Position numbers and translations under genes: made by a program
From: Streptomyces luteogriseus
GTDB lineage: Bacteria > Actinomycetota > Actinomycetes > Streptomycetales > Streptomycetaceae
Length of the DNA: 64,000 bases
Assembly: GCF_014205055.1 (NCBI RefSeq)
Contig: NZ_JACHMS010000001.1
Location: forward strand, 8,274,501-8,338,500
Reading direction: 5' to 3'
Shown here: one piece after another, positions 8,778 to 16,891 of the stretch
Layout: each line of letters opens with the position of its first letter
Numbering within the stretch: position 1 is the first letter of the stretch
The notes under the pieces: generated by a model
The model's database searches: none
Told to the model about the DNA's origin: nothing
The model's input: the letters and a program-made list of their open reading frames with translations, nothing else

Positions 8778-9998
8778 TCAGTCCTGCCGTGTGTGCAGCG
8801 ATTCCGCGCGCAACGCGAGAATGAGGTCGAGGCGGGTCGCCGGGTCGTGCAGGGCGTCGCCGAAGAGCTTCTCCAGCTGGCGCAGGCGGTAGCGGACCGT
8901 CTGCGGGTGGATGTGCAGCCGCGCGGCGACGTCCGGCACGTTGCTGCCGCTGAGCAGCCAGGCCAGCAGTGTCTCGGCGAGCCGGTCGCGCTGCCCCGCC
9001 GAGACCGTGTCGAGGGGCGCCAGGACCCGCGCCTGGAGCCGCCCCAGCAGCGGCTCGTCGCCGTACAGCAGCAGCGTCGACAGATGCTCGTCGCAGCGCA
9101 CCACGCCCTGGCGGGGCAGCACCCCACGGCCCATCAACCCGAGCGCCCGGGTGGCCAGGCGCAGCGACTGCGCGGCCTCGGTGACCGCCACCGTCGGGCC
9201 GATCGCGGCGGGCCGGCCGCGCAACGCGAGCGTGAACGCCCGGCCGCCGATGCCACCGGAGCCGTCCGGGTCGGGCACCAGCATGCGCGGCGGGCGGGAC
9301 CCCATGTCCACCAGCGCCCCCGCCGCCGCCAGCGGCCGGTCCTCCTCCCGCCGGTCCGGCGCCGCCGCAAGCGCCACGACGGCGACCGTCCGCGGCACGG
9401 GCCAGCGCGCGCCGTGCGCCAGGTCCTGTACGGCCTCCAGCGCCACCGGCCCGTCCTCCAGGAGCAGGTCCAGCAGGCGCTTGCGGCGCCGCTCCAGCTC
9501 GTCGGAGCTGCGCAGCCGGGCCTCGGCGTACCCGGACGCGGCCGCCTGCGCGACCTCGTGCACGGTCCGGAACGCCAGCTCCCCCAGCCCGGCCACGACC
9601 GTGGAGTCCAGCCCGAGTTCCTCCGCCGTACGGCCCATCTGCCGCCAGGCACACATCCCGCCGACCCGCAGCGCGGACTGCAGCGCGTCCAGGCTGCGGC
9701 CCTCCAGGGCCTCGCCCCGCCCGAGTTCGTAGTACGTCGCCGCGATCGCGCCCCCGTCGTCGCGCGGGTCGGCGATGTGGTCGACGAACAGGGTCAGGGC
9801 CTGCACCACCCCGGACCGCAGGTTCTGGCGGTACGTGCCGTCGGCGGGCCGGGCGTACTCGGGGACCTGGCGGCGCACCTCCTCCTCCACCTCGTCGGCG
9901 ACGGCCGCCAGATCGGCGCGCAGCACCTTCGCCAGCTCAGGGGGGAACTGCGGGGCAGCGGGGCGGTCCGGCACGCCGTGCGGGGCGGGCACAGCCAT
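8778..9998 (-). CDS. PucR family helix-turn-helix transcriptional regulator
   Basis: 406-residue regulator with a RsbRD-type N-terminal region (ELAKVLRADLAAVADEVEEEVRR) and a GGDEF-like middle. The C-terminal PucR helix-turn-helix reads LLSGSNVPDVAARLHIHPQTVRYRLRQ in two halves, ending LDLILALRAES. ATG at 9998 (or GTG at 10001) is supported by AAAGGAG just upstream. The gene lies 122 bases after the Ag85-like esterase gene on the same strand. It may be the last gene of, or a regulator for, the carboxylase-FAAL-PKS-esterase operon. No ligand can be predicted. Confidence 0.88.
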   Translation of the reverse strand: MAVPAPHGVPDRPAAPQFPPELAKVLRADLAAVADEVEEEVRRQVPEYARPADGTYRQNLRSGVVQALTLFVDHIADPRDDGGAIAATYYELGRGEALEGRSLDALQSALRVGGMCAWRQMGRTAEELGLDSTVVAGLGELAFRTVHEVAQAAASGYAEARLRSSDELERRRKRLLDLLLEDGPVALEAVQDLAHGARWPVPRTVAVVALAAAPDRREEDRPLAAAGALVDMGSRPPRMLVPDPDGSGGIGGRAFTLALRGRPAAIGPTVAVTEAAQSLRLATRALGLMGRGVLPRQGVVRCDEHLSTLLLYGDEPLLGRLQARVLAPLDTVSAGQRDRLAETLLAWLLSGSNVPDVAARLHIHPQTVRYRLRQLEKLFGDALHDPATRLDLILALRAESLHTRQD

Positions 9999-10120
9999 CA
10001 CGGACACTCCTTTCGACCGGAAGCGGCTCACCCGCGGGCTGTCGCCTGTGGGACGAGTGGGGAGTCCTGTGTAGGACGGACGACCCCTCCGTTCCGTTCC
10101 GTGCCCCGACGGCACCTCCG

Positions 10121-11074
10121 TCACTCGGGCACCCCCAGCGCACGGGCGAGGACAGGCCACGAGGCCGTGAACTCCGGCTTCCAATGCGCCCAGTCGTGCC
10201 CGCCTCCTCCGTAGAAGTGCGTGGTGGCCGGCAACCCCATGAGGGCCAGGGTGCGGGCGAAGCCCTGGGCCGAGGGCCACAGGGCGCTCTCCAGGATCCC
10301 GGGCAGCGGATCACCGCCGCCGCCCACCCCGCTGCCCTGCGACACGTACAGAGCGGTGCCGCGCAGCCCGGTGGCGCGGGCGCGCGGGTTGAAGTCCCGC
10401 CAGGTCAGGAGGTTGAAGACCGGATTTCCCCAGAGGGACGCGGCCGGCAGGTTCTCGCGGGCCACGATCGCGTCCATGATGGCGGGAACACCCGGGGCCG
10501 TGGTGTCGAGGATGCCGCTGTAGGAGGCCGCCGCGGTGAACGCCCCGGGATGACGGGCCGCGTGGGCCATGGCCCCGTATCCGCCGGTGGACACCCCCGC
10601 GACCGCCCGTACGCCGGAGGCCCGGTAGTCCCGGGCGAGCAGGGCCGGCACCTCCTTCAGCTGGAACGTCTCGTAGTCGGGGCCGCCGCGCCAGACGCTC
10701 GGGATGCCGGTGGGGCCCGCGTCCGGCATCGCCACGATCAGGTCGCGGCCGGCGGTGAACGCCTCGATGTCCGTCTCCCGGGTCCACGAGGTGTAGTCGT
10801 CGTGCGCGCCGTGCAGCAGGTACAGCACCGGGTACCTCTTCTCCGGGCGCGTGCCGAAGTCCGACGGCAGGATCAGCCGGACCGGCGCGCTGCGGCCGAG
10901 CGCCGCGGAGGGCACGGACACGTCCAGCGTGCGCGGCCCGAGCCGGGTGGCCGCCCGGGCCGGGGCCGTGCCGGCCGCGGCGCCGAACAGGGCGGCGAGA
11001 CCGGCGGCGGCCGTCGCTCTGGCGACGGTGCGCCGGGACACTCCGGCGGCGGGCTGCTGCGGCAGGTGGGGCAT
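10121..11074 (-). CDS. exported antigen-85-like esterase (Esterase D / mycolyltransferase superfamily)
   Basis: 317-residue alpha/beta hydrolase of the PF00756 type. The twin-arginine signal (VSRRTVARATAAAGLAALFG, ending APARA) sends it out by the Tat route. Next come YPVLYLLHGAHDDYTSW, the nucleophile elbow AGVSTGGYGAM (Ser about 170) and the C-terminal catalytic His in GGGGHDWAHWKPEF, which parallels the HSWEYW end of antigen 85. The start is 21 bases from the PKS stop, so it is the fourth gene of the operon. In mycobacteria Ag85 moves mycoloyl groups to trehalose or the cell wall. Transfer of the PKS product to an extracellular acceptor is the obvious inference, but plain carboxylesterase activity is possible. 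Confidence 0.85.
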   Translation of the reverse strand: MPHLPQQPAAGVSRRTVARATAAAGLAALFGAAAGTAPARAATRLGPRTLDVSVPSAALGRSAPVRLILPSDFGTRPEKRYPVLYLLHGAHDDYTSWTRETDIEAFTAGRDLIVAMPDAGPTGIPSVWRGGPDYETFQLKEVPALLARDYRASGVRAVAGVSTGGYGAMAHAARHPGAFTAAASYSGILDTTAPGVPAIMDAIVARENLPAASLWGNPVFNLLTWRDFNPRARATGLRGTALYVSQGSGVGGGGDPLPGILESALWPSAQGFARTLALMGLPATTHFYGGGGHDWAHWKPEFTASWPVLARALGVPE

Positions 11075-11095
11075 GACGGCTCCTCGGGTTCCAGG

Positions 11096-14000
11096 TCAGG
11101 GGGCCGGATCGGCGAGTGTCCGGCTCAGATGGGCGGCGATCTCGCCGACGTGCGGCGGATCGAGCAGCGACAGATGGTGACCGGCCACCGGCACCACCTG
11201 GAGACGTGGGCACACCTCGTCCCAGCCCAGCGCCGGGTCGTCCCGCTCGTACGCGGGGTCGCGCACGGTGTGCGGCGCGGGTTCGGTGGCGCGGTAGAGG
11301 ACCACCGGCCCGTCGTGGGGGGCGGGGCTGTGCGACTCGCCGATGCCCATGTCCAGGTAGGAGGACCGCTGGTGCTCCAGCGCCGCGGGCGGAACGTCGG
11401 CGGCCTCCCGCAGGGCGCGCAGCACGGCGTCGATACGGGTCGCGTCGTCGTCCATCGCCACGAGCGCGTCGTACGGCAACTCCAGTCGCACGCCGTAGGC
11501 GTCGGCGACATGGCGGGCGAAGCCCTCGAAGTGCGCCCGGATCCGGTCGGACCGCGTCGACCCCGGGCGGGGGAGGGGCCGTACGGAGTCGATGAGCACG
11601 ACCAGCCGCACCTCCCGCCCGGCGGCGGTCAGCTGCCGGGCGGTCTCCTGGGCGACGAAGCCGCCGAAGGACCAACCGCCCAGCAGCACGGGGCCGTCGG
11701 GGCGGACGGTGTTGATCGCCTCTGCGTAGCGCCGAGCCTTCTCGGGCACGGTCCCGGCTTCCTCGATCCGCTCCAGCCCGTACACCGGCTGGTCGTCGCC
11801 GAGGAGTTCGGTCAGCGTGCGGTAGACGCTGACCGGGCCACCGGCGGCGTGGGCGAGGAACAGCGGGGGCCGCGAGCCGGTGGCGCGCAGTGGTCGCACC
11901 GGGGTGTCGTCCCGGGGGAGGGCGCGTTCGACCCGGGTGGCGGCGTCCTCGACGGTGACGGCGGCGAACAGCTCACGCAGGGGCAGTTCGATGCCGAACT
12001 CGCGCTCCACGGCCGTGCGGACCCGGACCGCCATCAGCGAGTCCAGGCCGAGGTCCGCCCACGCGGTGCCCGGGGTGATCCGGGCAGGGGAGTGGCCGGT
12101 GACGGCGGCGATGTGGTGGGTCAGGCGGGCCAGGACCGAGGAGGGCCCGGTCGCCGAGGCGGGAGGTTCCTCCGGCAGCGGCTCCATGCGGGCGGCCCGG
12201 CCGTCCGTCCACCAGTGCCGTACGTGCCGCCACCGGGGCAGCGGCAGGTCGACGACCCGCCCCGGCGGCACGGGCAGTCGCTGTCCCGCCGCGTACAGGG
12301 CGCCCAGTTGCCCGGCGAACGCCTCCGACCCGTCGGCGTCCCGGCGCAGTGTGGCCAGGGCGAGGGCGCCCGGCACGGTGTCGGCGACGGCTCCCGTCAG
12401 CACGGGGTGGGGGGAGATCTCGACGAAGGCCGTGTGGCCGTCGGCCGCGGCCGACGCCAGCGCCCGGTCCAGCCGCACGGGCCTGCGCAGGTTGGCCGCC
12501 CAGTGCGCGGCGTCGAAGAGGCAGTCCCCGCGCGGGTCGTCGAGGACCGTGGAGTAGACCGGGACGTGCGGCCGCCGCCCCCGGATGCCGGACAGCGCGT
12601 TCACCAGCTCCGGCAACAGCTCGTCCACCTGCGGCGAGTGCCCGGCGCCGACGACCCGCATGGCCCTCGCCGCCCGGCCCTGCCCCTCCAGCCGGCGCAC
12701 GAGCCCCGCCACCGCGGCCTCGTCACCCGTGACGACCTTGTGCCGCGGGGAGGAGTGCACGGCGACATGCACCTCCGGGAAGTCCCGTGCCAGCGCGTCC
12801 AGTTCGGAGTCGTCCAGGTCCACCACGGCCATCGCACCGCCCCGCAGACCGCTCAGCAGCCGGGCCCGTACGGCGATGACGCGCGCCCCGTCCGCCACGT
12901 CCAGCGCGCCCGCGCACACGGCCGCCGCCACCTCGCCCATGGAGTGGCCGATCACGCCGGAGGGCTCGACACCGTGGGAACGCCACAACTCGGCGAGTGC
13001 CAGCTGAAGGCCGAACAGCACCGGTTGGGCGACCTCCAGACGGTCCAGACCATCGCCCGAGGACAGATGGTCGTACAGGGACAGCCCGCACTCGGGGGCG
13101 AGCTGCGGGTCGAGCTTCTCGACGGCGGCGGCGAACGCGGGCTCCTCGGCCAGCAACCGGCGCCCCATGCCGGGCCACTGACTGCCGTACCCGGAGAAGA
13201 TCCACACCGGGCCGCGCCCCACGCGGTCGCGGTCCCCGGTCGTCACCCGTGGGTCCGGGCGCCCGGAGGCCAACGCGTCCAGCGCGTCGGCCAGTTCGTC
13301 CCGGTCACGGGCGACCACGGCGGCACGCACGGGCCCTCGTCCCGTACGGCCGGCCAGGGTCCGGGCCACGTCGGCGGGGTGCGCGGCGCCGTCCCGCAGC
13401 CGGCCGGCGAGCCTGCCCGCGGTGTCACGGAGGCGCTCGCCGTCGAGGTCGGAGAGCAGGTGCAGACGGGCGGCCGGTTCCCCGGCCGGTCGTACCGGGA
13501 CCAGGCCGGGCGGTCCTTCCTCCAGCACCACATGGGCGTTGGTGCCGCCGAAACCGAACCCGGAGACGCCCGCGACGGCCGTGCCGCCGTAGCGCGGCCA
13601 GGGCTCGGGCTCGGTCACCACCCGCAGCCGGGGATCGGTGAGGGAACTGCCCCCCTCGCAGTGCAGGGACGGTGGGATGCCGTCGTGGTGCAGGGCCAGC
13701 ACGGTCTTCACCAGGCCGGCGATGCCCGCGGCGGACTCCAGATGGCCGAGGTTGCCCTTGGCGGACCCCAGCAGCAGCGGCTGGTCGGGGTCCCGTCCCG
13801 CGCCGAGCACCGCGCCGAGCGCACCCGCCTCGATCGGATCGCCCAGCGGTGTGCCCGTGCCGTGCGCCTCCACGTAGTCGACGTGCTCCGCGGTGAGCCC
13901 GGCCTGCGCGTACGCCCTTTGCAGCAGCGCCAGTTGGGCGGCCGGGTTGGGTGCCATCAGGCCGTTGGAGCGGCCGTCGGAGTTGACGGCGCTGGCGCGG

Positions 14001-15064
14001 ATGACAGCCAATACGCGGTCGCCGTCCCGCTCGGCGTCGGACAGCCGCTTCAGGATCACCGCCGCACACCCCTCGCCGCGCCCGATGCCGTCGGCCCGCG
14101 CCGAGAACGGCTTGCACCGCCCGTCCGGGGCGAGGGCGCCCGCTCGGCGGAAGGCGACCGTGACGACCGGCGACAGCAGCAGGTTGACCCCGGCCGCGAT
14201 CGCCGTGTCGCTCTCGCCCGTGCGCAGGCTGACGCAGGCGTGGTGCACGGCCACCAGCGAGGAGGAGCAGGCCGTGTCGACGGCCAGGCTCGGCCCCCGG
14301 GTGTCCAGGACGTAGGCGAGCCGTCCGGCGGCGACACCGAGCGCGCCCCCGGCCGGGGCCCAGGGGTCGACGGTGGCCGGGTCGGCTCCCGTCAACTGCC
14401 CGTACTCCGGTGCGGAGATGCCGACGAACACACCGGTGGCCGTGCCCGCCAGGGACCCGGCCGGCACGGCGGCGTGGTCGAGCGCCTCGTGGACGACCTC
14501 CAGCAGGATCCGCTGCTGGGGGTCCATCACCGCGGCCTCGCGCGGGGTGATGCGGAAGAAGTCCGCGTCGAACCCGGCGATGTCGTCCAGATAGCCGCCG
14601 TACGGATGGGCGTCGGCGGGCGGGAACGCGGTGAAGTCGCGCCAGCGGTCCTCCGGGACGCTCCGGATCGCGTCGACACCCTCGCTGAGCAGCCGCCAGT
14701 AGTCGTCCGGGCCGTGGACACCGCCGGGCAGGCGGCAACCGACCCCGACGACCGCGACCGGTTCGGCCGTCCCGCCCGGAACCGCGGGGCGCGGCACGGG
14801 GGCCATCCCGGCACCCGGCGCAGGTGTCTCGCACAGCCGCGCCACCAGGGCCTGACCGGTGGGTGTCTCCCACAGCAGTGTCGCCGGCAGCTCCCGGCCG
14901 GTGGCGCGGGACAGCTCGCCGGCCAGGGCGACGGCGTCCCGCGAGGCCATGCCGAGGTCCGCGAGCGGCTGGTCCATCGGGACGTCGTCCGGGGACGTGC
15001 CGTTCCAGGCGGCCACCCGCTCCGCGATCAGCCGGCGCAGCGCGGCCTCGTCGGCGGACCTCAT
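11096..15064 (-). CDS. Pks13-like type I polyketide synthase (ACP-KS-AT-ACP-TE)
   Basis: 1322 residues. The domains are: N-terminal ACP with DLGMASRDAV (phosphopantetheine Ser41); ketosynthase about 100-520 with DTACSSS (Cys266), VEAHGTGTPLGDP and KGNLGHLES; acyltransferase with SGYGSQWPGMG and GHSMGE (Ser708), and the specificity box GAGH where malonyl or methylmalonyl enzymes have HAFH or YASH; second ACP with DLGLDSLMAV (Ser1009); thioesterase with GGWSFGG (Ser1132), LIDSVR and AGHHLS. This order and the thioesterase motifs (EHQRSSYLD) match mycobacterial Pks13, which condenses two fatty chains into an alpha-alkyl beta-keto acid. There is no KR, DH or ER. Pks13 is about 1730 residues, so linkers are shorter here. 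ATG at 15064 overlaps the FAAL stop (ATGA). Confidence 0.93.
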   Translation of the reverse strand: MRSADEAALRRLIAERVAAWNGTSPDDVPMDQPLADLGMASRDAVALAGELSRATGRELPATLLWETPTGQALVARLCETPAPGAGMAPVPRPAVPGGTAEPVAVVGVGCRLPGGVHGPDDYWRLLSEGVDAIRSVPEDRWRDFTAFPPADAHPYGGYLDDIAGFDADFFRITPREAAVMDPQQRILLEVVHEALDHAAVPAGSLAGTATGVFVGISAPEYGQLTGADPATVDPWAPAGGALGVAAGRLAYVLDTRGPSLAVDTACSSSLVAVHHACVSLRTGESDTAIAAGVNLLLSPVVTVAFRRAGALAPDGRCKPFSARADGIGRGEGCAAVILKRLSDAERDGDRVLAVIRASAVNSDGRSNGLMAPNPAAQLALLQRAYAQAGLTAEHVDYVEAHGTGTPLGDPIEAGALGAVLGAGRDPDQPLLLGSAKGNLGHLESAAGIAGLVKTVLALHHDGIPPSLHCEGGSSLTDPRLRVVTEPEPWPRYGGTAVAGVSGFGFGGTNAHVVLEEGPPGLVPVRPAGEPAARLHLLSDLDGERLRDTAGRLAGRLRDGAAHPADVARTLAGRTGRGPVRAAVVARDRDELADALDALASGRPDPRVTTGDRDRVGRGPVWIFSGYGSQWPGMGRRLLAEEPAFAAAVEKLDPQLAPECGLSLYDHLSSGDGLDRLEVAQPVLFGLQLALAELWRSHGVEPSGVIGHSMGEVAAAVCAGALDVADGARVIAVRARLLSGLRGGAMAVVDLDDSELDALARDFPEVHVAVHSSPRHKVVTGDEAAVAGLVRRLEGQGRAARAMRVVGAGHSPQVDELLPELVNALSGIRGRRPHVPVYSTVLDDPRGDCLFDAAHWAANLRRPVRLDRALASAAADGHTAFVEISPHPVLTGAVADTVPGALALATLRRDADGSEAFAGQLGALYAAGQRLPVPPGRVVDLPLPRWRHVRHWWTDGRAARMEPLPEEPPASATGPSSVLARLTHHIAAVTGHSPARITPGTAWADLGLDSLMAVRVRTAVEREFGIELPLRELFAAVTVEDAATRVERALPRDDTPVRPLRATGSRPPLFLAHAAGGPVSVYRTLTELLGDDQPVYGLERIEEAGTVPEKARRYAEAINTVRPDGPVLLGGWSFGGFVAQETARQLTAAGREVRLVVLIDSVRPLPRPGSTRSDRIRAHFEGFARHVADAYGVRLELPYDALVAMDDDATRIDAVLRALREAADVPPAALEHQRSSYLDMGIGESHSPAPHDGPVVLYRATEPAPHTVRDPAYERDDPALGWDEVCPRLQVVPVAGHHLSLLDPPHVGEIAAHLSRTLADPAP

Positions 15065-16818
15065 ACCGCGGCACCCGCCCGGACCTGCCCGCCGTAGGCA
15101 CCCTCCAGATAGCGGGCGCGGGTCAGCGCCCGGGACACCTTGCCGCTGGAGGTGCGCGGCACCGTGCCCGGCGGCACCACGACGACATCGGCCAGCCGCA
15201 GCCCGTGCCGGGCGGACACGGCGCCGCGCACGGCACGCACCAGCGCGGCCACGTCCGCCTCGGCGAGGTGCGCGGTCCGCGCGTGCTCCGCCACGACCAC
15301 CGCGCACTCGCCACCGGCAGCGCCCGGCACGGCGAAGGCGGCGAGCCGGTCCCGGCGCACCGCCTCGTGCGCCTCCTGCGCCGACGCCTCGACGTCCTGC
15401 GGGTAGTGATTGCGCCCGTCGACGATGATCAGGTCCTTCAGCCGTCCCGTGACGACCAGCTGCCCCTCCAGCACCGTCCCCAGATCGCCCGTGCGCAGCC
15501 AGCGGCCCGGACCGGCCACGGCGTCCGCGAACTCCGCGCCGAAGACCTCCTCCGAGTCCCGGTTCCAGTAGCCGCGGCCCACGTTCGGCCCCTGCACCCA
15601 GATCTCACCGACCTCGCCCTCCGGCAGCGGCACCCGCGTCACCGGGTCGGCGACCCGGACCCGCTGACCCGCCGGCGTGCCGCAACCCGCCAGCAGCACC
15701 GCCCGGGGATCGTCGGGTCGCGCGGGCAGGGCCTTTCCGGCCGCCAGGGCGTCGCGGTCGAGCGCGAACCGGCTGAGCGGCTCACCCGGCCGGGCCGCGC
15801 ACACGAACACCGTGGCCTCGGCCAGTCCGTACGACGGGCAGTGCGTCCCGGGCGGCAGGCCCCGGTCCGCGAAGGCCGCGTGGAAGCGGTCGGCGGTGCC
15901 CGGTCGGACCGGCTCACTGCCGTTGATCAACGCCGTCACCCGGTCCAGCCGCAGCGCCTCCTTCTGTTCGGCGGTGACGGTCGCGACGCAGTAGTCGTAG
16001 GCGAAGTTGGGCGCGGCGCTCACGGCGTGCGGATGCGCGGTGAGCAGCCGCAGCCACCGCACCGGCTCGTGCAGGAACGCCGCCGGGTCCATCAGCACCG
16101 ACAGCGCCCCGCGCGCCACCGGGGCCGCGACACTGAGCACCAGCCCCATGTCGTGGTAGAGCGGCAGCCAGCCCACGCTGGTCATCGGGCGGGTGTCGAG
16201 GCCGTAGGCGGCCAGGGCCTGGCGGGCGTTGGCGACGACGTTGCCGTGGCTGATCTCCACGCCGGCCGGGGCGCGGGTCGAACCGGAGGTGTACTGGAGG
16301 TAGGCGGTCGCCCCGGGGTCCGGGGCGACCGGTTGCCAGTCCCGGCCCGCGTCGTCGGGCACCTCGTCCGCGACGACGATCCTCGGGCGGCCGGACCCGA
16401 GAAAGTCCCGCACCTCCGCCCGGGTCCGGCTCGTGGTCACCACCACCGAGGGACGTGCGTCGGCCAGGACACCCGCGAGCCGGTCCGCGTGCCCGGGCAG
16501 GCCCGGCGTGTACAGCGGCACGGCGACCAGCCCGGCGGACAGGGCCGCGAGGAACGCCGCCACGTACTCCGTGCCCTGCGGACACAGCAGCGCGACCCGG
16601 TCCCCGGGCCCGGCCTCGTCGGCGAGGCGCGCGGCGAGCGCCCGCACCCGCACGTTCAACCGGCGCCAGGTCAGGGTGCGGTGGACTCCGCGCGAGTGCG
16701 GCGCCGGGTGCTCGACGAAGGTGAAGGCCCGGCGGTCGGGGGTGGTCTCGGCCCAGTGCCGTACGTACTCGGGCAGCGTGGGGCACGCGGGCGCGAGCGG
16801 GGGGCGGCGGCTGTCCAT
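15061..16818 (-). CDS. FadD32-like fatty acyl-AMP ligase (FAAL)
   Basis: 585-residue ANL-superfamily enzyme. It activates a long fatty acid as acyl-AMP and hands it to the N-terminal ACP of the next-encoded PKS. Motifs are the P-loop YLQYTSGSTRAPAGVEISH, WLPLYHDMGL, PSYGLAEATVFV, WLRTGDLG and the C-terminal hinge RLKDLIIVDGRNHYPQDVE with PRTSSGKVSR. The DGRNHYPQD form and the overall run follow mycobacterial FadD32 (from memory), and it ends RARYLEGAYGG much like RTAYIDGSLRSG. Its stop overlaps the PKS start by four bases, implying translational coupling. The accD stop lies 73 bases before its start. The chain length of the substrate cannot be read from sequence. Confidence 0.93.
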   Translation of the reverse strand: MDSRRPPLAPACPTLPEYVRHWAETTPDRRAFTFVEHPAPHSRGVHRTLTWRRLNVRVRALAARLADEAGPGDRVALLCPQGTEYVAAFLAALSAGLVAVPLYTPGLPGHADRLAGVLADARPSVVVTTSRTRAEVRDFLGSGRPRIVVADEVPDDAGRDWQPVAPDPGATAYLQYTSGSTRAPAGVEISHGNVVANARQALAAYGLDTRPMTSVGWLPLYHDMGLVLSVAAPVARGALSVLMDPAAFLHEPVRWLRLLTAHPHAVSAAPNFAYDYCVATVTAEQKEALRLDRVTALINGSEPVRPGTADRFHAAFADRGLPPGTHCPSYGLAEATVFVCAARPGEPLSRFALDRDALAAGKALPARPDDPRAVLLAGCGTPAGQRVRVADPVTRVPLPEGEVGEIWVQGPNVGRGYWNRDSEEVFGAEFADAVAGPGRWLRTGDLGTVLEGQLVVTGRLKDLIIVDGRNHYPQDVEASAQEAHEAVRRDRLAAFAVPGAAGGECAVVVAEHARTAHLAEADVAALVRAVRGAVSARHGLRLADVVVVPPGTVPRTSSGKVSRALTRARYLEGAYGGQVRAGAAV

Positions 16819-16891
16819 CAGGCGGGGCTCCTCACGGCGCGGATCGGCCTACGGGTCGCAGAAGAAGGGAGGGAGGGGGAGAAGAGGGCGG

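Noticed and set aside
10184..15097. 1637-codon open frame on the plus strand across the PKS
   Set aside because: It is the opposite-strand shadow of GC-rich PKS codons. It has no recognisable domain, while the minus strand gives five intact catalytic domains.
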